A stretch of 7,940 nt of DNA from Desulfobacterales bacterium (GTDB taxonomy: Bacteria; Desulfobacterota; Syntrophobacteria; B119-G9), in contig JALXAI010000099.1 of assembly GCA_026992215.1 (NCBI GenBank), forward strand, positions 1 through 7,940, read 5' to 3'. Under the pieces are notes generated by a model. That model searched no databases. It saw only the letters and a list, made by a program, of their open reading frames with translations, and was not told where the DNA came from. Of this stretch, positions 1-6,729 are shown piece after piece (within the stretch, counting starts at the first letter, position 1; the number at the start of each line of letters is the position of its first letter). The position numbers were made by a program, and so were the translations under genes.

Positions 1-448
1 CAATAAGCTCTTTTACAATGTCTTCGGTGTGACTGACTCTTATACTTCTGCCGCATTTAGGGCAATGTAGATCGGCTAATCTTGAAAACAGGAGCCTCAA
101 AAAGTCGTAGATCTCGGTTACGGTACCAACCGTGGAGCGCGGGTTTGTTCCTATTGGCTTGTTTTCTATGGCAATGGTGGGGCTGAGTCCCTCCACGGAA
201 TCTACATCAGGCTTATCGAGCTGCTCTATGAACTGGCGAGCATATGTTGACAAGGACTCTATGTACCTTCGCTGACCTTCGGCGTATAAAATATCAAAGA
301 CAAGAGACGATTTGCCAGAACCGCTCGGACCGGTGATTACCGTAAACGAGTTGTGAGGGATGCAGAGATCCACGTTTTTGAGATTATGCTGTCGCGCTCC
401 TTTAACAATAATGAACTTTCTGTATAGATCCCTGTGCTCTTCAATCAT
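1..448 (-). CDS. uvrA: UvrA, excinuclease ABC subunit A (N-terminal part, runs off the window)
   Basis: UvrA is the damage-sensing ATPase of nucleotide excision repair; it dimerises, scans DNA with UvrB and loads UvrB at lesions in the cytoplasm. Only the first 149 codons are in the window. They show the family's N-terminal hallmarks in order: GARQHNLKNVDL (17-28), the Walker A motif GPSGSGKSS (40-48), LYAEGQRRYIESLSTYARQF (54-73), KPDVDSVEGLSPTIAIE (79-95), NPRSTVGTVTEIYDFLRLLF (102-121) and the first Cys pair, HCPKCG (128-133). The ATG at 448 is the only reasonable start, since no GTG or TTG lies in frame just upstream. A purine-rich AAAGGAAG lies about 18 bases before it, rather far for a ribosome site, so translation may depend on coupling to pdxA, whose stop codon is 7 bases upstream. 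Identity is very secure; the rest of the protein is outside the window. Confidence 0.97.
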   Translation of the reverse strand, partial: MIEEHRDLYRKFIIVKGARQHNLKNVDLCIPHNSFTVITGPSGSGKSSLVFDILYAEGQRRYIESLSTYARQFIEQLDKPDVDSVEGLSPTIAIENKPIGTNPRSTVGTVTEIYDFLRLLFSRLADLHCPKCGRSIRVSHTEDIVKELI

Positions 449-455
449 CTTGAAA

Positions 456-1484
456 TCAGCTGTTTTCTTCCTTTCTGCGGCGATTGATAGCGATCTTCGC
501 TGCCAGATCAAGCGCTTCCATAAAACTTGCCGGATTGGCTTTGCCCCTGCCGGCTATGTCGTAAGCTGTTCCGTGGTCTACCGAGGTCCTGACAACGGGC
601 AGCCCCAGGGTGACGTTTACGGCATCATAAAAGTGCAAGAGCTTTAACGGTATCAAGCCCTGGTCGTGATACATGCTCACAACGGCATCATACTTACCCT
701 CGTAGGCCTCGCGGTAGATAGCGTCAGGCGGGAAAGGTCCATGCACGTCAATCCCCTGCTCTCTAGCCTTCTTTATTGCCGGCGCAATGATATCTATCTC
801 TTCTGTTCCGAACTTTCCACTCTCACCCGCGTGCGGATTCAGTCCGGCAACGGCCAGGCTAGGCTCACTCAACCCAAAATCTTTCAGCAGTGCCTGAGCG
901 GTGATAGATATAACCTCAGCGATGTTTTCCTTTGAGATTAGTTCCGCCACTTTTGAAAGGGGACAGTGGATGGTTACGAGGGATACCCTTAGCTTCTTTC
1001 CGGCAAGCATCATGACAAAACGCCTGGAATCGGTAAGGTGAGCCAGGAACTCCGTATGTCCGGGATACCTGAATCCGGCCCTCTCTTTAAGAACGGCCTT
1101 GTTCAGAGGAGCAGTGCATATAGCGTCTGCAAATCCTTTAAGAGCAAGGGATACCGCCAGCTCTATCCAGTCGATGACGGCTCTTGCCCCGGTGTCAGAG
1201 AGATTCCCGTAGTGCATATCCCCGAGAGAAAGTTCGTATCTGCCGGGCAGAACCGCAACGTTAGTGGTATCCCGTATCTCCTCTGCGCCGTGGATCACAT
1301 CGAAGTCGAGATTTATGCCGAGGTTTTTCTTTTCTCTTTCAAGAGCGCGCGGAGCGCCAATGATAAGGGGTACACAGTTTGTTCGACTGCGAATACTGGA
1401 AAGTCCCTTTAAAATAACCTCGGGACCAACCCCTGAGGGGTCCCCCATTGTAATTGCCACTACTGGCTTTCGAGGCACTTTCAT
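456..1484 (-). CDS. pdxA: 4-hydroxythreonine-4-phosphate dehydrogenase PdxA
   Basis: PdxA oxidises 4-phosphohydroxy-L-threonine with NAD to a product that PdxJ condenses into pyridoxine phosphate, in the DXP-dependent vitamin B6 pathway (cytoplasmic, metal-dependent homodimer). The protein has 342 residues, close to the usual 330. Visible motifs are MGDPSGVGPE (13-22), TAPLNKA (124-130), GHTEFL (142-147), TIHCPL with His173, LNPHAGE with His218, SMYHDQG with His273, and NVTLGLPVVRTSVDHGTAYD (290-309) followed by AGRGKA. The three His match the divalent-metal ligands of the family. The frame stays open to 1643, but the ATG at 1484 is chosen because the family begins with the short M-x-PVVAITMGDP strand and because GGAAGGCAGG lies about 8 bases upstream. 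It has its own candidate promoter and is followed after 7 bases by uvrA. A related family member acting on another 4-phosphorylated hydroxy acid cannot be excluded by sequence alone, but no such catabolic neighbours are present. Confidence 0.95.
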   Translation of the reverse strand: MKVPRKPVVAITMGDPSGVGPEVILKGLSSIRSRTNCVPLIIGAPRALEREKKNLGINLDFDVIHGAEEIRDTTNVAVLPGRYELSLGDMHYGNLSDTGARAVIDWIELAVSLALKGFADAICTAPLNKAVLKERAGFRYPGHTEFLAHLTDSRRFVMMLAGKKLRVSLVTIHCPLSKVAELISKENIAEVISITAQALLKDFGLSEPSLAVAGLNPHAGESGKFGTEEIDIIAPAIKKAREQGIDVHGPFPPDAIYREAYEGKYDAVVSMYHDQGLIPLKLLHFYDAVNVTLGLPVVRTSVDHGTAYDIAGRGKANPASFMEALDLAAKIAINRRRKEENS

Positions 1485-1547
1485 CTTCCAACCTGCCTTC
1501 CAGCCGGGATTGATAAAGTAGTAAGAAAACTCTGCTTTGACCTCTCC

Positions 1548-1576
1548 ATTATAATCTCCATCGATGATAAACCCAA
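1548..1576 (-). promoter_or_regulatory. Candidate sigma-70 promoter for pdxA-uvrA
   Basis: Read on the minus strand, the -35 hexamer is TTGGGT (1571-1576), followed by a 17-base spacer and a perfect -10 hexamer TATAAT (1548-1553). Transcription would start near 1541, leaving a leader of roughly 57 bases before the pdxA ATG at 1484. The -35 box is only moderate (TTG plus three mismatches), but the perfect -10, ideal spacing and position are convincing. This would let pdxA-uvrA be transcribed apart from the M20 gene upstream. Confidence 0.6.
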
Positions 1577-1643
1577 GGGGAGACTGCCTATTTTTCGACA
1601 TTCGGGAAATGGCAAACAGTGAATTCTGTAACATGTTTCCCAT

Positions 1644-1674
1644 GGATCCGGTGAGCCGCAGTAAAACCGGATCC
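1644..1674. repeat. Perfect 9-base inverted repeat (GGATCCGGT / ACCGGATCC)
   Basis: The arms at 1644-1652 and 1666-1674 are exact reverse complements around a 13-base loop. The stem is GC-rich and lies about 70 bases upstream of the pdxA -35 box, in the gap after the M20 gene. On the minus strand no T-run follows the second arm, so it is not a typical intrinsic terminator. It may be an RNA hairpin at the 3' end of the M20 transcript or a protein-binding site. Confidence 0.5.
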
Positions 1675-1833
1675 TGTCACCGGGTTCTTGGAAACATTGT
1701 TTGGTCGTCTTCGTTATGGCATGGGGCCTGACTGCAAAGGAAAAGTTCGCGGTTCCGCATCGGTACAGTGGAAAACTTCTGCTAAGATTATTCATAAGAG
1801 ATTTTGAGCCGTGTTTCGCCTTTAGATGCCGAA

Positions 1834-3087
1834 TTATGTGCTTACACCCGGTTTTGATGTCATCATCAGGTAAGCCATAACCTGGGTGTCCATTACCATG
1901 TTTTTAAGAAGGCAATACTCGTTTGGCTGATGTGCGGTCTTTGTGATTGTCTGCCACACCGCCACGTTAAGATGGCGCTTTCGAAGGTGCGCTGCGACAG
2001 TCACGCCCCCAATGCCGCAGGCCTGTGCTTCCTGGTCTCTGAGCAGCTTAACGGCCCTTGCGATGTTTACAACTACCGGGGAGTCGGCAGGTGTAGGGGC
2101 AGCTGCCTGATCGTACATTTCTGTGCTTATGTTGACTACGACTCCGAAGTCGTTTTCTATCTTTTGAGCGATCTTTTGAAAGGCATCGACAACCGTTTCA
2201 AGATCGTAGCACGGAAGTATTCTGCAATCAAAATAAACTGTATCTTCTCCGGGAATAGTGTTTATATTCTCGACGTTCGGTTCCTTTTTTGTCGGTTCAA
2301 AGGTGCTTGCCGGGGGGCGAAACATGGGGTCGGACTCGGGAAACGTCTTAAAAAGATTTTCGCTTTCCACGATGAAATGAGCCGTTGCGCGTAAGGTGTT
2401 TTTTCCTTTCTGGGGAACGCTTGCGTGACATTGTTTCCCCTTGATTGAAACCTTCACCCACAAAATGCTCTTTTCGGCTACCTCGATCATTGTACCATCT
2501 TCGTTACCGTAGTCGGGAACAAGAATAAGATCATCCTTCTTGAAAAGACCGGGGTGTTCTTCGAGTAAAAATTGAAGACCTTTCTTGCTTCCTGTTTCTT
2601 CATCGGCAACAAAGAGAAGCTTCACCGTGAGCGCCGGGGTAATGTCAAGTTGTTTCAATATCCTGGCCGCGTGAAGCGAACATACGATCCCCTGCTGGTT
2701 GTCCTCAACTCCTCTGCCGACAATCCTGTCTTCCATGATCACCATGTCAAAAGGGTCATGGTCCCAAAGGGAAAGATTACCTGGGGGAACCACGTCCATG
2801 TGGCTGATGATGATCAGGGATCGGTCGGTACTTTTTCCGGGTATGCGCAAAAGGAGATTGGGCCTGAAACCGCAGGAAACTCTTTTATCCGGGGCGTTCA
2901 ACCACTCAATATCTCCGAGTTCTTCCTTTTCCATGTATTGAGCAAGGGCTTTTGCCTTTTCTTCTTCCCCGTCTCCGCCGTTTTCCGGTCCCATGGCAGG
3001 TATTGCCGTGAGTTTTTTCTGTAAAGCTATCATGTCTGGAAGATATTCTTCGGATCTGGCTTTCAGATTGCTGACATCGACCTTCAT
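1834..3087 (-). CDS. M20-family metallo-hydrolase (ArgE/DapE-like peptidase or deacylase)
   Basis: A 417-residue cytoplasmic zinc hydrolase of the M20 family, whose members cleave peptides or N-acyl amino acids with a two-metal centre. The metal-site signature is complete: SHMDVVPPG (His96, Asp98), the bridging Asp129 in GRGVEDN, the catalytic pair Glu163-Glu164 in VADEETGSKKG, Asp192 in PDYGN, and C-terminal His386 in AHQPNEY. The lid or dimerisation domain lies roughly between 205 and 320, with His221 in KGKQCHASVP and NTIPGEDTVYFDCRI (276-290). The start at 3087 is chosen over an upstream ATG at 3132 because AAAGGAGGG lies 6 to 7 bases before it. The substrate cannot be told from sequence; ArgE, DapE and dipeptidase labels all get applied to this subgroup, so no gene symbol is given. 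It diverges from the pst operon, and a 349-base gap with its own promoter separates it from pdxA, so no functional link to either is implied. Confidence 0.9.
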   Translation of the reverse strand: MKVDVSNLKARSEEYLPDMIALQKKLTAIPAMGPENGGDGEEEKAKALAQYMEKEELGDIEWLNAPDKRVSCGFRPNLLLRIPGKSTDRSLIIISHMDVVPPGNLSLWDHDPFDMVIMEDRIVGRGVEDNQQGIVCSLHAARILKQLDITPALTVKLLFVADEETGSKKGLQFLLEEHPGLFKKDDLILVPDYGNEDGTMIEVAEKSILWVKVSIKGKQCHASVPQKGKNTLRATAHFIVESENLFKTFPESDPMFRPPASTFEPTKKEPNVENINTIPGEDTVYFDCRILPCYDLETVVDAFQKIAQKIENDFGVVVNISTEMYDQAAAPTPADSPVVVNIARAVKLLRDQEAQACGIGGVTVAAHLRKRHLNVAVWQTITKTAHQPNEYCLLKNMVMDTQVMAYLMMTSKPGVST

Positions 3088-3160
3088 TCTTTGCCCTCCT
3101 TTCGCTGTACCCGTCGGGCTCATCATAAACAAATTCCGTGTCTCGGTAAATGGTTAATAA

Positions 3161-3202
3161 TATGTATAGGCTGTTTCGATGATGGGCGAGACTATGTATA
3201 GG
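3161..3202. repeat. Two perfect 10-base direct repeats (TATGTATAGG) upstream of pst
   Basis: TATGTATAGG occurs at 3161-3170 and again at 3193-3202, a start-to-start distance of 32 bases, close to three helical turns. The second copy ends 10 bases before the TTGACA box of the pst promoter, where an activator would bind. A second, shorter pair, AAATTCCG (3131-3138 and 3203-3210), brackets the first; its right copy directly abuts the second TATGTATAGG. The pattern does not match the classical PhoB box (CTGTCAT repeats 11 bases apart). A regulatory role is inference. Confidence 0.55.
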
Positions 3203-3219
3203 AAATTCCGAATTGACAA
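3191..3219 (-). promoter_or_regulatory. Possible promoter for the M20 gene, overlapping the pst -35 box
   Basis: On the minus strand, TTGTCA (3214-3219, 5 of 6 consensus bases) is followed by 17 bases and CATAGT (3191-3196, 4 of 6). Its -35 box overlaps the plus-strand TTGACA at 3213-3218 by five bases. Transcription from here would give a leader of about 97 bases before the M20 start at 3087. The -10 box is weak, so this is tentative. Confidence 0.3.
3204..3214. promoter_or_regulatory. 11-base palindrome AATTC-C-GAATT at the pst -35 box
   Basis: The arms AATTC and GAATT are perfect reverse complements around a central C. The right arm overlaps the first two bases of the TTGACA hexamer, a position where a bound protein would block polymerase, and it also lies inside the proposed M20 promoter. 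An operator role is inferred from position only. Confidence 0.35.
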
Positions 3220-3239
3220 ATTGGTTTTGCTTATATTAT
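3213..3239 (+). promoter_or_regulatory. Candidate sigma-70 promoter of the pstSCAB operon
   Basis: A perfect -35 hexamer TTGACA (3213-3218) is followed by the AT-rich run TTATATTATACG. The best -10 hexamer is TATTAT (3234-3239, 5 of 6), but the spacer is only 15 bases. TATACG (3237-3242) would give 18. A short spacer is common in promoters that need an activator, which fits the direct repeats just upstream. The start site would be near 3246, leaving about 230 bases of leader before pstS. Confidence 0.55.
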
Positions 3240-3475
3240 ACGTCTCACAAACGTTTCTTCTTGAGTGTACCGCAATGTTTACGTATTCAGGCTTCACGTG
3301 AAAATAGATCTCACCATGCTGCCCGTGATTGGTTGGCAAAAACCATGTCGGGTTTCACCACTCAGTCGGCAATTCCTGCCAAGTAATTTCTATCGGCGCT
3401 GAGGAAGTCTTGAAAATTGCGGGACCAGGCGCCGGCATATCGGGAAATTTATTAATTCGGTTCAAGGAGGAATGC

Positions 3476-4303
3476 ATGAAAAAGACAGTTATGATAAACC
3501 TGTGCCTGTTGTTGACATTGCTCTTTTCAGTATACGGTTTTGCTGGGGGTTTGGACCTATTTGAGGGGCTTTCCGGAACGTTGCGGATCGCCGGGGGAAC
3601 GGCGCACATCAAGTGTGAAATGTTAGCCGGCAAGCGGATTATGAGAAGGTTCCCCGGTATTACGATAATTATAGGTGGAGGAGGCTCGGGCGTGGGTATA
3701 AAACAGCTTTGCGAGGGATTAATCGACATAGGAAACACTGGAAGGGCGCCTACCGCTGCAGAGATCGAAAGGTGCAACCTAAACGTGTACAAGTTTGCTG
3801 TGGATGGAATCGCGGTAATAGTTAACCCGCAGAGAAAAATCCAGAACATTTCCACGGCGCAACTTGTAAACGTGTTTAGCGGAAAAACCACTAACTGGAA
3901 AGAACTCGGAGGACCTGATGCAACAATAAACGTTTATACAAGGGACTCTGAGAGCGGAACCAGGAAAGTGTTCTGGAAAAAGGGGCTGAAAAGGGCCCCG
4001 ATAACCAGGAGGGCAAACTTCGTAAAATCAAACGCTGCCATGAAAACAGCCGTTGCCGGTGATCCTCTCGGTATTGGCTACATTTCTCTCGGGGTGGCAG
4101 ACAGTTCAGTAAAACCACTGGCCATTGACGGGATCTACCCCTCGATAGAAAACGTGAAAACGGGGAAATATAAGATAGCTCGTGGACTTTACATGAACAC
4201 GCGGGGCAAGCCCGGAGGGCTGGCCAGGGCGTTCATTGACTACATGTTGAGTCCCGAAGGACAGGAACTTGTAAAGGGTTGCGGCTTTCTCCCGGTAAAA
4301 TGA
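3476..4303 (+). CDS. pstS: Phosphate ABC transporter periplasmic substrate-binding protein PstS
   Basis: PstS captures inorganic phosphate in the periplasm and hands it to PstCA. The 275-residue product begins with a Sec signal peptide (MKKT, hydrophobic stretch about 5-20, likely cleavage near VYGFA, 19-23); no lipobox Cys follows, so it is probably soluble. Phosphate-binding loops of the family are recognisable: GGTAH (40-44), GGGGSGVGI with Ser71 (67-75), DIGNTGR (84-90), and RDSESGT (156-162), where Arg156, Ser160, Gly161 and Thr162 keep the R-x3-SGT spacing of characterised PstS proteins. Also typical are DGIAVIVNP (110-118), VFSGKTTNWKELGGPD (133-148) and the tail FIDYMLSPEGQELV (253-266). 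The start at 3476 is fixed by AAGGAGG 5 bases upstream and the signal peptide; an extension to 3329 has neither. The first loop reads GGT rather than GST, which I recall from a deltaproteobacterial-type subgroup. It overlaps pstC by four bases. Confidence 0.93.
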   Translation: MKKTVMINLCLLLTLLFSVYGFAGGLDLFEGLSGTLRIAGGTAHIKCEMLAGKRIMRRFPGITIIIGGGGSGVGIKQLCEGLIDIGNTGRAPTAAEIERCNLNVYKFAVDGIAVIVNPQRKIQNISTAQLVNVFSGKTTNWKELGGPDATINVYTRDSESGTRKVFWKKGLKRAPITRRANFVKSNAAMKTAVAGDPLGIGYISLGVADSSVKPLAIDGIYPSIENVKTGKYKIARGLYMNTRGKPGGLARAFIDYMLSPEGQELVKGCGFLPVK

Positions 4304-5157
4304 TGGATTGTCGCCGTAAGGCTCAGATCTCCAGGGCCATCCTGGTTCTGTCTACCGTGGTAACAGGATCCATGGCCCTGGTAATATTCTTGTTTCTCTT
4401 TCGTTTTTCGTTGCCGTTGTTTTCTTCGGGGTCCCTGGGAAAGTTTTTGAGCAAAAACTGGGACCCGGACGCGGGGGCTTTCGGAGTCTATCCCATGATA
4501 GCTGGCTCCGCGTGCATTGCTTCTCTGGCGATGGTGCTGGCCGCACCACTGGGAGTGGCACTTGCCGTGTTCATGGAACTTTATGCTGGCTCGCGCTTCT
4601 CCCGGTTTTTGCGGTATTTCGTGGAATTGATGAGCGGTATTCCGACAGTGGTTTATGGTTTTTCCGCCCTTTTTATCCTTGTTCCGCTTGTCAGAAATAC
4701 TTTCCGATATGGAAGCGGCTTTTGTGTACTTAGCGCCTCGCTGGTACTCGCACTTCTCGTGATACCGACCGTTTCCCTGATTACGATGGATCGGATCAGG
4801 GAAGTACCGCGAGATTTTGTGCTGGCTGCAGGATCCCTTGGAGCAAGCCGCCTGGAAACGTTGCTGCGTGTTCAGCTTCCGTATGCCTGGAGAGGTGTAA
4901 TTTCCGCCGTGGTTCTTGGAGGCGGGAGGGCTCTTGGAGATACGATAATAGCCCTGATGCTGGCAGGAAATGCCGTTAGCGTTCCATCGTCTCTGCTTGA
5001 TTCCGCCAGAACTCTCACGGCACACATTGCCCTTGTGTCTGCTGCCGACTACGAATCATTGAGCTTTAAGGCAATATTTTTGTGCGGGTTGGTGCTTTTC
5101 TTGTTTTCGATGTTCAGTATCGTGTTTCTCAGAGTTGTAGAGCGATTAAAGGAATGA
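4300..5157 (+). CDS. pstC: Phosphate ABC transporter permease PstC
   Basis: PstC is one of two inner-membrane subunits forming the phosphate channel. The 285-residue protein shows about six hydrophobic segments (roughly 13-41, 63-93, 112-131, 142-163, 198-224 and 256-280), normal for the family. Family marks are MSGIPTVVYGF (111-121), the EAA coupling loop AAGSLGASRLETLLRVQLP (176-194) that contacts the ATPase, and GGGRALGDTIIALMLAGN (207-224), matching the RALGET..LM.GN block that distinguishes PstC from PstA. The start is taken as the ATG at 4300, which overlaps the pstS stop (ATGA) and suggests translational coupling. No strong ribosome site precedes it. A second ATG follows directly at 4303, and a TTG at 4279 is possible but sits right against its only AAAGGG. 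It overlaps pstA by four bases at its end. Confidence 0.93.
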   Translation: MMDCRRKAQISRAILVLSTVVTGSMALVIFLFLFRFSLPLFSSGSLGKFLSKNWDPDAGAFGVYPMIAGSACIASLAMVLAAPLGVALAVFMELYAGSRFSRFLRYFVELMSGIPTVVYGFSALFILVPLVRNTFRYGSGFCVLSASLVLALLVIPTVSLITMDRIREVPRDFVLAAGSLGASRLETLLRVQLPYAWRGVISAVVLGGGRALGDTIIALMLAGNAVSVPSSLLDSARTLTAHIALVSAADYESLSFKAIFLCGLVLFLFSMFSIVFLRVVERLKE

Positions 5158-6035
5158 ATCGGGTAGTAGTGCTCACGATTAAAGTGTTGTTGTGGGTGAC
5201 CGCCGTGGTGGTACCCTGCTTTGTCGGGATGCTTTTGTTCTTCTTACTCGATAAAGGTCTTCCCGTCATATCACTGAAGCTTTTATTTGGAGACGTTGCC
5301 CCTGTAAAAGCGCTGCTTTTGCGAGAAAGGGTGTTTGACGGGATATTTCCCGCGATGGCCGGGACGTTTCTCGTGGTACTTCTTTCAGTGATGTGGGCTA
5401 TTCCCATGGGGGTGCTTTCAGGAATATACGTTGCTGAATTTGCAGGCGGAACGGTGAAGAAAATACTCGATATTTCCTTTGATGTGCTTGCGTCCGTCCC
5501 ATCCATAGTCATTGGTCTTTTTGGTTTGACGCTGGCAATCTTTCTTCACAAAAACATTTCTCACCGTATTTATCCATGTCTCCTGATATCAAGCGCGGCC
5601 CTGGCGATACTCATATTGCCTTACATCGTGCGCACTACGGAGCTATCCATAGAAAGTGTTAGTCTTCCACTCAGACTGGCAGGGTTGTCCCTTGGGGCAA
5701 CCAAGCAAAGAAATCTGCTGAGCGTGATCCTTCCCCGCTGTTCCGGGGGGATTCTCAGTGGTGTAATTCTTGCCACGGGCAGGGCCGCGGAAGACACCGC
5801 CGTTATCATGCTCACGGGGGTTGTGGCCAGCGCGGGAATACCGCATTCCCTGTTCTCGAGGTTCGAAGCGTTGCCCTTCTACATATACTATATATCCTCC
5901 CAGTACGCTGACCAGTACGAATTGAAAAAAGGTTTCGGCGCCGCCATTGTTCTTTTGATCATTACAGGTATGCTTTTTGGCTTTGCACACCTTTTAAAAA
6001 AACTGGTCGCGAGGAAGATAAACGGGTTCGATTAG
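5154..6035 (+). CDS. pstA: Phosphate ABC transporter permease PstA
   Basis: PstA pairs with PstC to form the membrane pore. The product has 293 residues with about six membrane segments (about 8-32, 66-92, 111-131, 142-160, 198-225 and 261-283). Diagnostic blocks are GVLSGIYVAEFA (86-97), SVPSIVIGLFGL (114-125), LPYIVRTTELSIESV (155-169), the EAA loop AGLSLGATKQRNLLSVILP (176-194) and SGVILATGRAAEDTAVIMLTG (202-222), the counterpart of the GRAxGETAPLLLT block of PstA. The ATG at 5154 overlaps the pstC stop (ATGA) and is preceded closely by AAAGGA, so coupled translation is likely. The stop codon TAG at 6033 is followed after one base by pstB. Family assignment is secure; the large loop around 40-65 is the least conserved part. 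Confidence 0.93.
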   Translation: MNRVVVLTIKVLLWVTAVVVPCFVGMLLFFLLDKGLPVISLKLLFGDVAPVKALLLRERVFDGIFPAMAGTFLVVLLSVMWAIPMGVLSGIYVAEFAGGTVKKILDISFDVLASVPSIVIGLFGLTLAIFLHKNISHRIYPCLLISSAALAILILPYIVRTTELSIESVSLPLRLAGLSLGATKQRNLLSVILPRCSGGILSGVILATGRAAEDTAVIMLTGVVASAGIPHSLFSRFEALPFYIYYISSQYADQYELKKGFGAAIVLLIITGMLFGFAHLLKKLVARKINGFD

Positions 6036-6036
6036 A

Positions 6037-6729
6037 ATGTCAGCAAGCGCAGGTAACTGGAAGATAGCAGTTGAGAACCTTGATGTCTTTTACGGCACGA
6101 GGCAAGTACTTAAAAACGTTAACGTCGAGGCCGCTGAAAAAAGCCTAACCTGTATCGTTGGTCCGTCAGGGTGCGGAAAATCAACTTTTCTCATGGCCAT
6201 AAATCGCTTGATCGATGAGATCCCAGGCGCGAAGGCGAAAGGGAAGATACGGGTAAAACTTAACGATTCTCATCCGATGGATGTTTTAAAGCTCGGCGAT
6301 GACAGGCTTCCTCAACTGAGAAGACGAATCGGTCTTGTTTTTCAAAATCCCAACGTTCTTCCCATGAGCGTTTTTAACAACGTGGCATTTCCACTAAAGA
6401 TTATGCGCGCTAGGAAAAAAGAAATCGAAGAAAAGGTTGAGAATGCGCTGAAGAAGGTTTCTCTGTGGGAAGAAGTGCGGAGTCGCTTGAACTACCCTGC
6501 CAGAGAACTCTCCGGGGGACAGCAGCAGAGGTTATGCCTGGCAAGAGTGCTTGCGATGGGGCCGGAGATATTGCTTCTCGACGAGCCAACTTCCTTTCTG
6601 GATGAAAGGCTTGCCATTAAAATCGAGTCTCTTTTGATGGAACTCAAAAAAGAAATTACCATAGTTATGGTTTCTCACTACCTGAGCCAGGTGAATAGGT
6701 TGGCGGACAGGGTGTACCGGCTGGGATAG
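6037..6729 (+). CDS. pstB: Phosphate ABC transporter ATP-binding protein PstB (short C-terminus)
   Basis: PstB is the cytoplasmic ATPase that powers phosphate import. The 230-residue protein has every ABC motif: Walker A GPSGCGKST (42-50), the Q-loop VFQNPNVLPMS (101-111, Gln103), the signature LSGGQQQRL (158-166), Walker B ILLLDE (178-183), the D-loop SFLD (186-189) and the switch His214 in VSHYLSQ. NRLIDEIPGA (56-65) and FQNPNVLPMS are close to PstB-specific stretches (NRMNDLIPGA, FQKPNPFPMS), which separates it from generic ATPases. The protein ends at RVYRLG, about 20 to 35 residues earlier than a typical 250-265 residue PstB, so the segment usually ending in GRFG or GRYG is missing. The catalytic core is complete. 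The ATG at 6037 lies one base after the pstA stop with only a distant GAGGAAG upstream, so coupling is likely. No phoU follows. Confidence 0.9.
   Translation: MSASAGNWKIAVENLDVFYGTRQVLKNVNVEAAEKSLTCIVGPSGCGKSTFLMAINRLIDEIPGAKAKGKIRVKLNDSHPMDVLKLGDDRLPQLRRRIGLVFQNPNVLPMSVFNNVAFPLKIMRARKKEIEEKVENALKKVSLWEEVRSRLNYPARELSGGQQQRLCLARVLAMGPEILLLDEPTSFLDERLAIKIESLLMELKKEITIVMVSHYLSQVNRLADRVYRLG

Larger units (their letters stand above)
1485..1833. other. Gap between the M20 gene and pdxA, no convincing gene
   Basis: This 349-base stretch separates two minus-strand genes. It contains the pdxA promoter (1548-1576) and a perfect 9-base inverted repeat (1644-1674). The pdxA frame stays open through part of it and another minus frame is open from 1795 to 1481, but neither translation looks like a known protein family and neither has a clear ribosome site. 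I treat it as non-coding. No tRNA-like cloverleaf or T-tailed terminator was recognised. Confidence 0.6.
3088..3475. other. Divergent regulatory region between the M20 gene and pstS
   Basis: These 388 bases hold no gene. The left half (to about 3245) carries the candidate divergent promoters, a palindrome at the -35 box and two pairs of direct repeats. The right half would be transcribed as a leader of about 225 bases before pstS. It contains several short inverted repeats: TTCACGTGAA (3293-3302), TGGTT/AACCA (3330-3334 and 3341-3345) and CGGCGC/GCGCCG (3394-3399 and 3429-3434). The pstS frame is open back to 3329, but that extension looks non-coding and lacks a ribosome site. No known riboswitch class was recognised. 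Confidence 0.6.

Noticed and set aside
1485..1643. N-terminal extension of PdxA by 53 residues
   Set aside because: The family starts with the PVVAITMGDP strand near its first residues, and the extension contains the candidate promoter.
1481..1795. Minus-strand 104-codon frame overlapping the pdxA start
   Set aside because: No family resemblance and no clear ribosome site; it spans the hairpin and promoter and overlaps the pdxA start.
2572..3024. Plus-strand 150-codon frame opposite the M20 gene
   Set aside because: Antisense to a gene with a full set of catalytic motifs; its translation resembles no family.
3161..3202. Classical Pho box upstream of pst
   Set aside because: No CTGTCAT-like heptamers spaced 11 bases apart were found; the repeats present have a different word and a 32-base period.
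3329..3475. N-terminal extension of PstS by 49 residues to an ATG at 3329
   Set aside because: It lacks a ribosome site, would bury the signal peptide inside the protein, and the ATG at 3476 has AAGGAGG at ideal distance.
4240..5025. Minus-strand 261-codon frame opposite pstC
   Set aside because: It is a shadow: very rich in Gln, Arg, His and Ser with no domain, lying wholly opposite the end of pstS and most of pstC, both well supported.
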